Origin: CAYFJO01 sp964343305
Lineage (GTDB): Bacteria; Planctomycetota; Planctomycetia; Pirellulales; Pirellulaceae
Assembly (NCBI GenBank): GCA_964343305.1
Contig: CAYFJO010000043.1
Coordinates: 1-42,581 of the forward strand
DNA: 42,581 bases
Direction of reading: 5' to 3'
Shown here: positions 34,438 through 42,451 of the stretch, one piece after another
Layout: the number at the start of each line of letters is the position of its first letter
How positions within the stretch are numbered: position 1 is the first letter of the stretch
Made by a program: the position numbers and the translations under genes
The notes under the pieces: model-generated
What the model saw: the letters and a program-made list of their open reading frames with translations, nothing else
What the model was told of the DNA's origin: nothing
Databases searched by the model: none

Positions 34438-35628
34438 ATGCCGTCAAAACAACGCCGTGTCGCCATCATGCTAGACCTCGCATGGCCGTACAAGCGCCAC
34501 GCGGGCATCTTCACCGGTACGCAGCAATATGCCCGTCAGCAAAACTGGGAGTCAATCATCGACGAATTCGTCGCCGAAAACCTACCGGCCCGACGAACCA
34601 AATCGCTTCCTTACGATGGCGTGATTGCGCGTGCGACCGAGAAACTCGCGACACGTACCGCGCGACTGGGGATTCCAATTGTCAACGTCTGGTTTAATTC
34701 GCCCGCGCGGGAGCAACTGCCGGGCGTCTTTCCCGACTACGCCGCCAGTGGCCGCATTCGAGCCGAACATCTGTTGGCGCGAGGACTGCGGCAGTTTGCG
34801 TCGGTTGTGCGTGAAGACCGCGGTCGCAAGCTGGAATCGGTAGCCTTTCGTACAGCCAGAAGCCGGCTTTCCGTGTGTGACGGCAAAGTTACCGCTTGAT
34901 TTCTCAAGAAGCCATGCCGTCTGGTTTAAAACTCAACAATATATTGACGAGATTATGAGAGATTGGCAATTGCCGATTGGAGTCTCCATCACCGACGAAC
35001 GGGCGGGACGCCTGGTTGTTCAGCGATGCGCGCGGCGGGGCTGGCGAGTGCCTCAGGACGTGGCGATTGTCGCGGGGTCGAACGAAGAGGTGCTTTGCGA
35101 GAACCCTCGACCTTCGCTGACGAGCATCGAGTTGGGCTTCGACCAGATCGGCTACGAAGCCGCTCGGCTGCTGGACCGATTGATGGACGAACGAGAGAGC
35201 GCACAAAAAGTGAAAAAAAAGCTTCACCCCAGCACATTATTCTTCCGCCACAAGGAATCGTGATTCGCGAATCGACTGACTTTTACGCCGTCAAAGATGA
35301 ACTAGTCGCAACGGCGTTGGACTTCATTTCCCAAAACAGCCACCGCCGCATCGGCCAAGACGACGTCTCGCGAGCCGTCGATGCAGAGACGCGCACACTG
35401 CAACTCCGTTTCCGAAAAGTCCTAAACCGCCCCATCGCCACAGAGATCCGCCGCGTGCGAATCGAGCGAGCCAAACGCGAATTGGCCCAGAGCGATCGTC
35501 GCCTGGCCGATATCGACCGCGACGTAGGTTTCGGTAAATCCATGCGCATGTACGAAGTCTGCCGCCGCGAACTAGGCATCACAACAAGCGAGTATCGCAA
35601 GCAACGACGACTGGACACGGAGCTGTGA
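34438..35628 (+). pseudogene. XylR-type (LacI-like + AraC HTH) transcription regulator, two frameshifts
   Basis: Three overlapping frames together make one XylR-family regulator. Frame one (34438-~34860) gives the ligand-domain N-terminus (RRVAIMLDLAWPYKRHAGIF). A second frame (~34855-35220) continues it (EAGFPCVTAKLPLDFSRS; VPQDVAIVAGSNEEVLCENP; DQIGYEAARLLDRLMDE). The first frame resumes after an A8 run (35213-35220) with ILPPQGIVIRESTDF and a C-terminal AraC HTH (LADIDRDVGFGKSMRMYEVC). The family binds a sugar such as xylose and controls catabolic operons. The A-run contains A-AAA-AAG (35215-35221), a classic -1 slippery heptamer in the right phase, but the first shift has no such signal, so decay or sequencing error is more likely than programmed frameshifting. 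No sugar-catabolic genes flank it. Confidence 0.75.
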
Positions 35629-35832
35629 GATTGTGAACGGTGTAATTCTTTCCTCACATAAGAATCTGCTACCTTGCGAGTTAGTTGGGGCCGCGCGTCC
35701 GCTAACGTGTGCTGCGCGAACACTGACGCATCAAGTCAATCTGATTACCCAGGTCGCAGTATTTTTGCGAAGCCTGAAAATGACGCATGGTAAAAGAGAT
35801 ACACTCCAGTTTGGTTTTTTCCAGCCGGTGGC

Positions 35833-35946
35833 CGCGACCGCTGCGAGTTTCGCGAATTGGTACCTGCAGTCGGCTGCATCAATCGCTGCAGGTTAGCATC
35901 TGAGCAAACTGACAGCGGTGTCTTCTCGCGGGTGACACCTCTGCAG
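35833..35946. repeat. Structured dispersed element, copy A
   Basis: An 83-bp core (35837-35919) is bounded by ACCGCTG and CAGCGGT, with a second nested pair ACCTGCAG/CTGCAGGT and GTTT/AAAC between. Copy B at 39826-39938 has a core of the same length and orientation with clear but diverged similarity. The 477-bp stretch 35629-36105 otherwise holds no credible gene, only this element and the attC-like site. Confidence 0.6.
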
Positions 35947-35976
35947 ATAGAAAATCCACCAAAGCCGCCGAAGGTT

Positions 35977-36094
35977 GTCCAACTTCGGCAGTTGGCGCTG
36001 ATACGAATTGCGGGCGGTGTTGAATTAATTGACCCCACGTGAATAACTTACCGCCACGCGCATGTCGTACGATTGTATTGCTAGCCCGTTGGAC
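35977..36094 (-). other. attC-like site (integron recombination site candidate) 1
   Basis: GTCCAAC (35977-35983) and GTTGGAC (36088-36094) are perfectly complementary and fit RYYYAAC/GTTRRRY. The 118-bp interior is an imperfect palindrome (GGCGGT/ACCGCC; TACGA/TCGTA). It begins 11 nt after the stop of the M6 protease gene. No integrase gene is in the window. Confidence 0.4.
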
Positions 36095-36105
36095 AAAAGT
36101 AACTG

Positions 36106-37278
36106 CTACTTAACTTCCACTTCAATGATGTAGGATCTCCCATCCTCATTTTTCTTCAGAACTTTCACGCCCATGGGCGCGTCTTTGTGCTGAAATTCAC
36201 CCCCTGGTTGTAACGGAGCGTTTAATGGGGCTGTCGTTGGATAGATAACGACCGAGTTCTGTCCTGAAGCGAGTTTGCCATCAACACTGTAAACTAGGAC
36301 ACCGACAGATTCTTCACCCTTGCCTTGGATCGGTTGAGAAACCTCGATCACGAAAATCTTGCTCGGCTTGACCGGATCATCGTCCGGTATGGCGATCATC
36401 GAAATGCCGGAAGTTGCGTTTAAGGGCATTAGTTTGAATTGATGCTTACCCTCGACGACATACGTCTTTCGGTCGGCATCGAGCCAATTCAATTTGTGGC
36501 GGTGCCAACCCAGAAAACCGCTGGCCTTTCCGGCCGACGACATGATGTCCCAAACACTCGCTGGATTCTTTGGGCCTTTCGCATCGCCGTAAGAATACAA
36601 ATCGGGCAGGCCCATCAGATGTCCCGTTTCATGAGCCAGAACATAAGGGCTTGCACTTGAAATGTTAAGCGCAACATTGATCTTCTTGCCTCGATAGGGA
36701 ATGGCTTCGTCGTCCCGCTCGCCAAAAGCGGTGTTACCGATTCGAGGCATGTTGACCATGATGTAGTCATATTCCAAGAAATTGACTCTCGGATAAAGTT
36801 TGAATATCTCAACAAAAAGTTCGCGGTGCGATTCGGTTGTCTTGCTGCTGTACTCTTTGTGCGAATTGGGCAAACGGCGCCACCCATTGATATGCTTAAA
36901 TTCAAACGCAACTTTCCCATATGACTGCACACTAAACAGTTTTTGGAATTTTCCATTACCGAGAACGCGCTTGGCCCGCTCTCGCGTATCGATCTCCATT
37001 ACGGCATCGGGAAAATCAACGTAAAGTATGATGACTTTCTTGAGCCCGACTGTGCTGTCGTAAATCAGTGGATCATTAGCGCCTTCGGTTTTGTAGACAT
37101 CGCCTTTGGAATCTAGGGTGGGAATAGGAACTGTCGACGCCTGATCATCGGACGCCGATTTTTCGAGCGTCTCTGCGGCGCTTGTGGGAGTCAATGCAAG
37201 GGTGGCCGACAAAACGAGAATCGCCGTCATCATAATTGCCAAAGTCAACTTTGATTGGTTGGTGCGTCTTGAGTTCAT
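36106..37278 (-). CDS. Secreted M6-family metalloprotease
   Basis: A 390-aa protein with a signal peptide (LAIMMTAILVLSATLALTPT, then SAAE). The zinc site H-E-T-G-H-L-M-G-L-P-D-L-Y (~217-229) is the HExxHxxxxxD/LPDLY form typical of M6 (immune-inhibitor-A-like) peptidases. Upstream V-I-I-L-Y-V-D-F-P-D is also usual for the family. A C-terminal beta region follows (~290-390). It would cleave proteins outside the cytoplasm. The base composition looks more AT-rich than the left-hand train. Its stop lies 11 nt before an attC-like site (35977-36094), the arrangement seen in integron cassettes. Confidence 0.85.
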   Translation of the reverse strand: MNSRRTNQSKLTLAIMMTAILVLSATLALTPTSAAETLEKSASDDQASTVPIPTLDSKGDVYKTEGANDPLIYDSTVGLKKVIILYVDFPDAVMEIDTRERAKRVLGNGKFQKLFSVQSYGKVAFEFKHINGWRRLPNSHKEYSSKTTESHRELFVEIFKLYPRVNFLEYDYIMVNMPRIGNTAFGERDDEAIPYRGKKINVALNISSASPYVLAHETGHLMGLPDLYSYGDAKGPKNPASVWDIMSSAGKASGFLGWHRHKLNWLDADRKTYVVEGKHQFKLMPLNATSGISMIAIPDDDPVKPSKIFVIEVSQPIQGKGEESVGVLVYSVDGKLASGQNSVVIYPTTAPLNAPLQPGGEFQHKDAPMGVKVLKKNEDGRSYIIEVEVK

Positions 37279-37335
37279 GAAGAGTCTCCCAGGTTTTGCG
37301 AAGCGTTGGACAACGTGCGTCCACTTTCGCGTCAG

Positions 37336-38235
37336 TCAAGTAATCCAAGTTCCCTCGTGCAGAGTGAGCGTTCTATAGAGCCCGACGATTCGCTGAGTTA
37401 CTGGCCCAGCAGTTCCCTCGTGAAAGACGGTGTTGTCAATCCTCGTCACGGGAACGATTTCGCCCATCGTCCCAGTGCAGAATACCTCATCAGCTTTGTA
37501 GATCTCGTGAACAGAGATGTCTCGCTCCTCATACGGAATGTGGTGGCTCTGGCAAAGCTCGAACAAAGTGGCGCGTGTAATGCCAGCGGGACAGGCTTTG
37601 GTGGTTGAAGTCAGGAGAATCTCGTCTTTCAAAAGAAAAAGATGCGTGGCATTTGTTTCCGCCAAATAACCATTAGTATCGAGCATGAGGGCGTCATCGG
37701 CGCCGGCATCGTTTGCCTCGAGTTTGGCGAGAATCGATGTCAGTTGATTACACGAGTGGATCCTCTGGTCGAGCACGTCGGCGAAAGGTCTTCGCTGCTG
37801 GACCGTAACGATGTGAATGCCATCGTTGTTGTAAACCGGCGGCTTGTGCTCAGCGAGGACAATCAGCGAGCAACCTTGATCGTTGATGCGAGGATCCAAG
37901 CCGGATGTGTATTTGATTCCGCGTGTGACGGTCAGCCGGACATGAACGCCATCATTCATGTCATTGGCTCGCAACGTTTTCCTAATTGCTTCGATGACCT
38001 CATGGCGTTCCGGCATGCCTTCGTAACGTAACATCATCGCGCTTTTGTAGAGGCGATCGAGATGTGCATCCAGGCGAAAGATACTACCTTGATAGAGTCG
38101 CAGCCCTTCCCACACAGCGTCACCGTTCTGGACGGAAGAATCGAATGGGCTGATGCCGGCCTGATCTCGATGGATTAAATCGCCGTTAATATAGACCAGG
38201 ATGTCTTTGTTTTTCGCGGAATATTGCTGAAGCAT
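37336..38235 (-). CDS. Class IV (fold-type IV) aminotransferase homologue with His at the PLP-lysine position
   Basis: The frame extends to a GTG at 38271; the ATG at 38235 gives MLQQYSAKNKDILVYINGDL and fits family N-termini better (299 aa). Family motifs: VQNGDAVWEGLRLYQGSIFR, LDTNGYLAETNATHLFLL, PAGITRATLFEL and FCTGTMGEIVPVTRID. This is the branched-chain/D-amino-acid aminotransferase superfamily. In characterised members the PLP-binding lysine lies in a K-S-x-N or K-x-G-G-N-Y context 12-15 residues before the (A/G)x(Q/S/L)EA stretch. Here the aligned residue in D-Q-R-I-H-S-C-N-Q-L is His (codon CAC). Activity is therefore uncertain; it may belong to a subgroup with another chemistry, or be inactive. 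Confidence 0.8.
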   Translation of the reverse strand: MLQQYSAKNKDILVYINGDLIHRDQAGISPFDSSVQNGDAVWEGLRLYQGSIFRLDAHLDRLYKSAMMLRYEGMPERHEVIEAIRKTLRANDMNDGVHVRLTVTRGIKYTSGLDPRINDQGCSLIVLAEHKPPVYNNDGIHIVTVQQRRPFADVLDQRIHSCNQLTSILAKLEANDAGADDALMLDTNGYLAETNATHLFLLKDEILLTSTTKACPAGITRATLFELCQSHHIPYEERDISVHEIYKADEVFCTGTMGEIVPVTRIDNTVFHEGTAGPVTQRIVGLYRTLTLHEGTWIT

Positions 38236-38360
38236 TGTCCGCTCGATTAGTACGAGGTTTGTTCTACCCACAAGACAGGCAGATTACTGCGGAACTTCGC
38301 CAGACCGATCCCGGAGACCGGAAAGCAAGGCAATTAGCAGTACACGCAGAATTTGCTGGT

Positions 38361-39563
38361 TCACTTCTTCTCCACTTCCAACATGGCATCGGCGAAGGCT
38401 TTGCCGATCAGGGCCATGGTTTTGGCGCAACCGAGATAGTGGTAGCCGGCGTTGGATGCGCCGCGCTGCCACATCGTTTCTTCTTCAGCGGTGATCACTT
38501 TGGCGCGATACTCTTTCACATAGGCCTGTTGCTCGCCCTTTGTCATCTTGCGCTCTTCGGCGGCGGTGTCCCAGAAGTCCTTTCGCATCGCGTAGGCGAT
38601 CGGATAATTATTAGCGACCACTCTCGCCGGCACGCCTCCTTTTCGAAGGTAGTAAGCGATCTTTTTGGGCTTTCCGAATTTGCGTTCGATGTCCGCCAGC
38701 GATTTGTCCCAGTAGGGCGCCGTCTCCACCGCAGCGACATTGCCTTTGAACTCGGGCATCGTGGCAGGTGCGGCCATGGCCTTTCTGAAATAATTAGGCT
38801 CTTCCCTAACACCGCCCACACCCATCACGCCGATCACGAAGGGCATCTTGGGAGCGTCCAGGTCCTTGCGGACGTCGCGAATGAAGTCCGCCATCCACTG
38901 GCTGTACTTCGCGTACCCGCCTGGCTTGTCGCGGTTGGGATACGTGCCCCGATCGACCATGTCGTTCCAACCCTGGAACCAGACGAAGCCGGCCAGTTCG
39001 TAGCCCTGCTTGGCGTCGTAGCTCGGGTAGACTCGCTTGATGTCTGCCAAAACCTTTTTCACGTGGTCGGTCATCAGGCGGTAGTAGTGTCCTGTGGCTT
39101 TCACCTTGTCCGCTTTGATCGCGGAAATATCCTTCCGCTGTTTCGCGAAGTTCTCCAATTGCGCCTCGGTAAATTCATACGGCCCGGCGCTTGGTGGTCG
39201 AAAGTCAGTATGCAGGCTCTTGCCGCCATCCTCAGCCGGATTGCTGCGCGCCCCGTAGCCGGTCGTCAGCTTGCCTGCTCCCTCGCCGTTGCCTTCTCTC
39301 GATCCTGTGAGATACGAGATTCACACCGTGTCACAGACGCGCGGCTTGCCGTCAGGGCCGCGCATCTCCTTCAGCAAAGGCGCTGTCGCTGGGGCGTCAC
39401 CAATATAGTCAAACGTCTCGACCTTGGCGTGACCCTGCATATTGGACTGCCCGGCAAGGATGTAGACCCTAAGCGGTTTTGCTACTACCGGAACTTGAAG
39501 GCCAAAACTGATGATCGCAACGACGGACAGGGACAGTCCTATTTTGATTCTGTTGCTTGTCAT
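38361..39563 (-). pseudogene. Sialate O-acetylesterase-like (SASA/DUF303) protein, single in-frame stop
   Basis: The N-terminal part (start ATG 39563) has a signal peptide (IGLSLSVVAIISFGLQVPVV, then AKP) and the esterase block I V-Y-I-L-A-G-Q-S-N-M-Q-G with the nucleophile serine. It ends at a TGA (39321-39323). The same frame continues without interruption as ISYLTGSREGNGEGAGKL... to the natural end at 38361, with GFVWFQGWNDMVD typical of the family. The interrupted codon reads as a likely Trp (TGG to TGA), the only defect. The enzymes deacetylate or deacylate carbohydrates in the periplasm and are abundant in planctomycetes. A recent nonsense mutation or a base-call error explains the sequence equally well. 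Confidence 0.8.
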
Positions 39564-39825
39564 AATCGTTCGCTTTCTTGTTCTTGTTTTGAATTCGTGA
39601 TGGAGCTCAATCCAACGGGCCCCAGATTTCCACCAACAGATCATTCAGGACGGGGGTCATGTCTCTTTTGCTTGGCATTTATTTCGTTCCTTCAAATTAG
39701 CCGCCGCTGGTGTGCGCTGAATCTAGCCGGTTGTCATCGTAACACGGATGACGACCATCGTCAGGGTCGCAAGAAACGCAGCCTTTCAACGCCCTCAGCC
39801 TTGGGGTATACGCCCAATTGTTGAT

Positions 39826-39938
39826 CGCGACCGATGCGATTTACGCGATTTGCTTTCTGCGGTCGGTTGCATCGACCTGCGCGGCTTACGATTCCGGCAA
39901 ACCTGCAGCGGTCTATCCTCCAGCGCGACACCGTTGTA
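39826..39938. repeat. Structured dispersed element, copy B
   Basis: An 83-bp core (39830-39912) from ACCGATG to CAGCGGT, with inner stems GGTCG/CGACC and ATTTGC/GCAAAC in place of copy A's stems. The 444-bp stretch 39564-40007 between the esterase gene and the next hypothetical gene contains nothing else I can support. Confidence 0.6.
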
Positions 39939-40007
39939 GTTAATCAAGGAGAAATGGTGCCCACAGTGGTGCCGAGAATTCTGAATAGGTGCCAAGATTT
40001 GCCTTGG

Positions 40008-40355
40008 CTACCAACCAAACGGAAGCCAGTAAACCTCGCCGCCAACCTCAACAAACCGCAATTCCGAGTATTGACCTTCGTCAACGTCTGTAATCTTGAC
40101 AGGGATTCGATGGAGCGTCCCCTTTTGTTCCGTGGTTTTTGCCATACCCACAATCTTGACGATGACTGGCTTCTCGTCGGTTTGGAACTTCGCAAACAGG
40201 ATCTCATCGAATTTCTGATGCATTAGTTGTGAATTTGGAAAATTGTGTTGAAAAAACCGATCCACATCTTCACGCTCGCGTTTCAAGTCCGGTGCTAGGG
40301 ATGCTGGGTCGGTATTGAGTTCATAGTGCGTGCCGTGGCCATCGACAATATTCAA
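40008..40355 (-). CDS. Hypothetical protein, probably the 3' part of a frameshifted gene
   Basis: A 115-aa frame from a TTG, with no recognised family. Its C-terminal half looks globular (VIVKIVGMAKTTEQKGTLHR; YSELRFVEVGGEVYWLPFGW). The frame stays open upstream to about 40446 (LALVAKKDSTGIF) without a good start. A neighbouring frame ends at 40391 with a protein-like tail (RVLLKGLVDLLINRGLAPEL, then YYYPIG), and the two could be one gene joined by a frameshift near 40393. The upstream end runs into the M50-like gene. I therefore suspect a broken gene, but without homologues I annotate only the uninterrupted part. Confidence 0.45.
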   Translation of the reverse strand: MNIVDGHGTHYELNTDPASLAPDLKREREDVDRFFQHNFPNSQLMHQKFDEILFAKFQTDEKPVIVKIVGMAKTTEQKGTLHRIPVKITDVDEGQYSELRFVEVGGEVYWLPFGW

Positions 40356-40508
40356 AAAGATCCCGGTTGAATCTTTCTTTGCGACGAGGGCTAGCCAATC
40401 GGATAGTAATAGAGTTCCGGTGCCAGTCCGCGATTGATTAGTAGATCAACCAGGCCTTTTAGGAGGACTCGGTCTTTTTGGCCGTTTCCCGGGCCGACGC
40501 TTACGAAG

Positions 40509-40961
40509 TCAGGTGATGGCCGATGGATTGGAGAGGAACATCTTGAGCGATCCAAGACGATGCCAAAGGACAAGACCGAGTGCGACAGTGACCAGGCCAA
40601 ACGCAATCAAAGTCCAAAGTGGCGAGCCTGTCCGTAGCATTTCGCCACAGTCGCCGACCCCAACAAAGGCCCCGATTGCAATGTACGCGCCGTTCGCAAT
40701 CAGACAAAAGCCAGCGAAAAACATTGCCACATTGCGAGCGATCATCCTGCTGCGAGGAACGACCAACCACGCCGCGATGGGGACAAGACAGCCGAGAATT
40801 GGGCCAAGCCAAACCACAACGGCGGGACTGGGATTCGGCGAAACATCAGTGCGCGAGATCGTGAGCGGGTGAAGCACGACGCCTTCGACTTTGCGACCGG
40901 TAACGATGGCACCAACAACGTGACCGATCTCATGAACGGCCATCATTGCAAACCAGCTCAA
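40509..40961 (-). CDS. M50-like membrane metalloprotease homologue
   Basis: A 150-aa integral membrane protein with H-E-I-G-H near the N-terminus (AMMAVHEIGHVVGAIVTGRK), followed by VVLHPLTISRTDVSPNP and three or four further hydrophobic segments (VVVWLGPILGCLVPIAAWLV; MFFAGFCLIANGAYIAIGAF; LWTLIAFGLVTVALGLVLW). This suggests a short M50 (site-2 protease-like) member. No canonical NPDG motif is seen; a later G-D-C-G-E could supply the third metal ligand. The start is a TTG without a clear ribosome binding site, and the frame is open further upstream, so the 5' end is uncertain. It lies after an attC-like site (41022-41162). Confidence 0.65.
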   Translation of the reverse strand: MSWFAMMAVHEIGHVVGAIVTGRKVEGVVLHPLTISRTDVSPNPSPAVVVWLGPILGCLVPIAAWLVVPRSRMIARNVAMFFAGFCLIANGAYIAIGAFVGVGDCGEMLRTGSPLWTLIAFGLVTVALGLVLWHRLGSLKMFLSNPSAIT

Positions 40962-41021
40962 TGCTATGAGAAGCGATGAACAAGAACTGGTGAAATCGTT
41001 GCATTCGAAGAAGTCTGGATC

Positions 41022-41162
41022 GCTTAACGGGTAGATTGACTGTCGCCGCAGGCTGCGACATCAAACGACTCTGCGTGAGTTTGATGTTACCAAATATCGG
41101 AGCATTGGCCCAAGTTTTTGGCAATTCGTGCAGCGAACTTTGCGGCGGATACGTTGTTGGGC
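41022..41162 (-). other. attC-like site candidate 2
   Basis: GCTTAAC (41022-41028) and GTTGGGC (41156-41162) fit RYYYAAC/GTTRRRY over 141 bp. Inside is a strong hairpin (ACATCAAAC 41058-41066 with GTTTGATGT 41079-41087) and an adjacent TGTCGC/GCGACA stem. Outer-arm complementarity is only partial. It lies between the M50-like gene and the 209-aa hypothetical gene. Confidence 0.3.
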
Positions 41163-41237
41163 CGCGCTGCAAATTGGCATTCCAAAGTCGTCGGATGATC
41201 GCGCCGTGAGAACCGCCATCAGGCCAATTGGACCTGA

Positions 41238-41867
41238 TTACTTCTCCTTGCTGTTTGCCCCAGGCGACTTGCTTCCGTGCGTCGACGAGAATTGTTCGAT
41301 CATAGCGCGCAAATCGGATGAAAGTTCCCATTTAAGTTTCTCATCCAAAACACGCTCTAGGACTCGATCCAAATAATCGCAAATTACCGGAACCACTGAT
41401 TGCAATTCATCAGATTCGTATTCCATGCGAACCTGGAAGATTGACAACATCATGTGGCAAACTAGATCATCATCTTGGTTTTCCGTAGATTCTGCGCCTG
41501 CAATTCCGTCCGGCAAGTAATACAAAAATGCCTCCGTTCCCATGAACATGAGATCTTCTTGGTAAAACTCAAAAGAGTCTTCAAAAAGTGCGCGAGCTTC
41601 GTCGTGGTTCTTACCTAGAAAACTCTTGACGGCATGTTGTTCGTCGCGACACCCGGCATGCGGATTGATTTCGTCAAACCTCGGCAAGTTTCGATCGGCC
41701 GCCCCTCGGTCCAACGACTCGAATTGCTTTTTGAATTCAGCAGCCTTCCGTAGATATTCTTGGTGAATCTCACGTTGAGCCTCATTCTCGGCCTTGTGTT
41801 GAATCTCATCTTGCTCGGCCTTCGTCAAGAATGTATTGATAAACAGATCTTGGAGCCACTGAAACAT
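41238..41867 (-). CDS. Hypothetical acidic protein
   Basis: A 209-aa protein I do not recognise. The N-terminus is helical and charged (FQWLQDLFINTFLTKAEQDE), with coiled-coil character to about residue 55. A helical acidic domain follows (NHDEARALFEDSFEFYQEDL; DLVCHMMLSIFQVRMEYESD; VVPVICDYLDRVLERVLDEK). There is no signal peptide or membrane span. It lies between two attC-like spacers, and its ATG is ~50 bp beyond the putative recombination point, as in an integron cassette. Composition is AT-richer than the left part of the window. Confidence 0.65.
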   Translation of the reverse strand: MFQWLQDLFINTFLTKAEQDEIQHKAENEAQREIHQEYLRKAAEFKKQFESLDRGAADRNLPRFDEINPHAGCRDEQHAVKSFLGKNHDEARALFEDSFEFYQEDLMFMGTEAFLYYLPDGIAGAESTENQDDDLVCHMMLSIFQVRMEYESDELQSVVPVICDYLDRVLERVLDEKLKWELSSDLRAMIEQFSSTHGSKSPGANSKEK

Positions 41868-41911
41868 GCGGTGCTTCTTGTTGTCACAAGTTGTTCGCCC
41901 ATGGGTAGCAC

Positions 41912-42032
41912 ATCCAACGCCGCCCCTGATCGAAGCTGAAAGCGTCGAATGACCGTTTGATTCTATTGCGCGAGCGGCGTCAGTACTACACCGAAGGTGT
42001 CCTGCGCAGCGGGCCTTGCAGCCATGTTGGGC
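41912..42032 (-). other. attC-like site candidate 3
   Basis: ATCCAAC (41912-41918) and GTTGGGC (42026-42032) fit RYYYAAC/GTTRRRY over 121 bp. The site begins 8 nt after the stop of the 42041-42451 gene and ends ~45 bp before the next start, as in a cassette array. Complementarity inside the arms is weak, so it may be decayed or a chance match. Confidence 0.3.
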
Positions 42033-42040
42033 GACTGTCC

Positions 42041-42451
42041 TTAGTCGATACCAGCGTGGTCGAGGATTAGATAAAGCCAGTTCATGTGGAATGCTTCTTG
42101 GGTGTCGCTAAATCCTTCCGACCAAGACCTGATTTTAGAATCATCGTCAAACATTCTCTGAGCTAGTTTGTTTAACTCTAACAAGTCCATCTCCGTTGAC
42201 TGATCAAGCCATTCCACAATGTCGAGTTCTGTACTTAGGCTCGAATACCTTTCTGCAGCTTCACCAAGATAGGAAAGATCGGCAGGCAGAATTGACCAAT
42301 TGAAGGGAGCTGGTGGTCTCTCGGCAAGGATAGGTTTCTCACTGAACGGCTGGATCTTCAGTTGCGCGAGTTCCCGCAGCAAAAAAAGGAAACGTTGGAT
42401 ATAAAAGGCCGCGTCGCGCTCGGCATCATTTCCATTACGAGCTTCCGTCAA
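42041..42451 (-). CDS. Hypothetical helical protein, start uncertain
   Basis: A 136-aa frame from a TTG. It is open upstream to a TAG near 42539 with protein-like sequence (ASVYQEICRREDNFAIIDWL) but no ATG, GTG or TTG there. The true start is therefore unclear, or a frameshift separates it from the ATG at about 42524. The protein is helical and cytoplasmic (AFYIQRFLFLLRELAQL; ELDIVEWLDQSTEMDLLELN; AFHMNWLYLILDHAGID). No family is recognised. Its stop lies 8 nt before an attC-like site (41912-42032), the layout expected of a gene cassette. Confidence 0.55.
   Translation of the reverse strand: MTEARNGNDAERDAAFYIQRFLFLLRELAQLKIQPFSEKPILAERPPAPFNWSILPADLSYLGEAAERYSSLSTELDIVEWLDQSTEMDLLELNKLAQRMFDDDSKIRSWSEGFSDTQEAFHMNWLYLILDHAGID

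Noticed and set aside
35633..35896. 87-codon frame on the plus strand after the regulator remnant
   Set aside because: It runs into structured repeat copy A and has no domain or good ribosome binding site.
37291..37328. GTTGGAC with a GCGAA/TTCGC hairpin in the 57-bp gap before the M6 gene, considered as a further attC site
   Set aside because: No matching RYYYAAC lies at a suitable distance outside coding sequence. It is better read as a small hairpin, possibly a weak terminator of the aminotransferase gene, without a U-tract.
39610..39616. ATCCAAC upstream of the esterase gene as an attC end
   Set aside because: No GTTRRRY motif follows within 141 bp, so it is treated as a chance match.
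38235..39824. 529-codon open frame on the plus strand
   Set aside because: It lies opposite the esterase-like gene, whose signal peptide and GQSNM motif are on the minus strand. No domain seen on the plus side.
40930..41331. 133-codon frame on the minus strand
   Set aside because: It overlaps the ends of two better genes and runs through the palindromic attC-like spacer. The composition is not protein-like.
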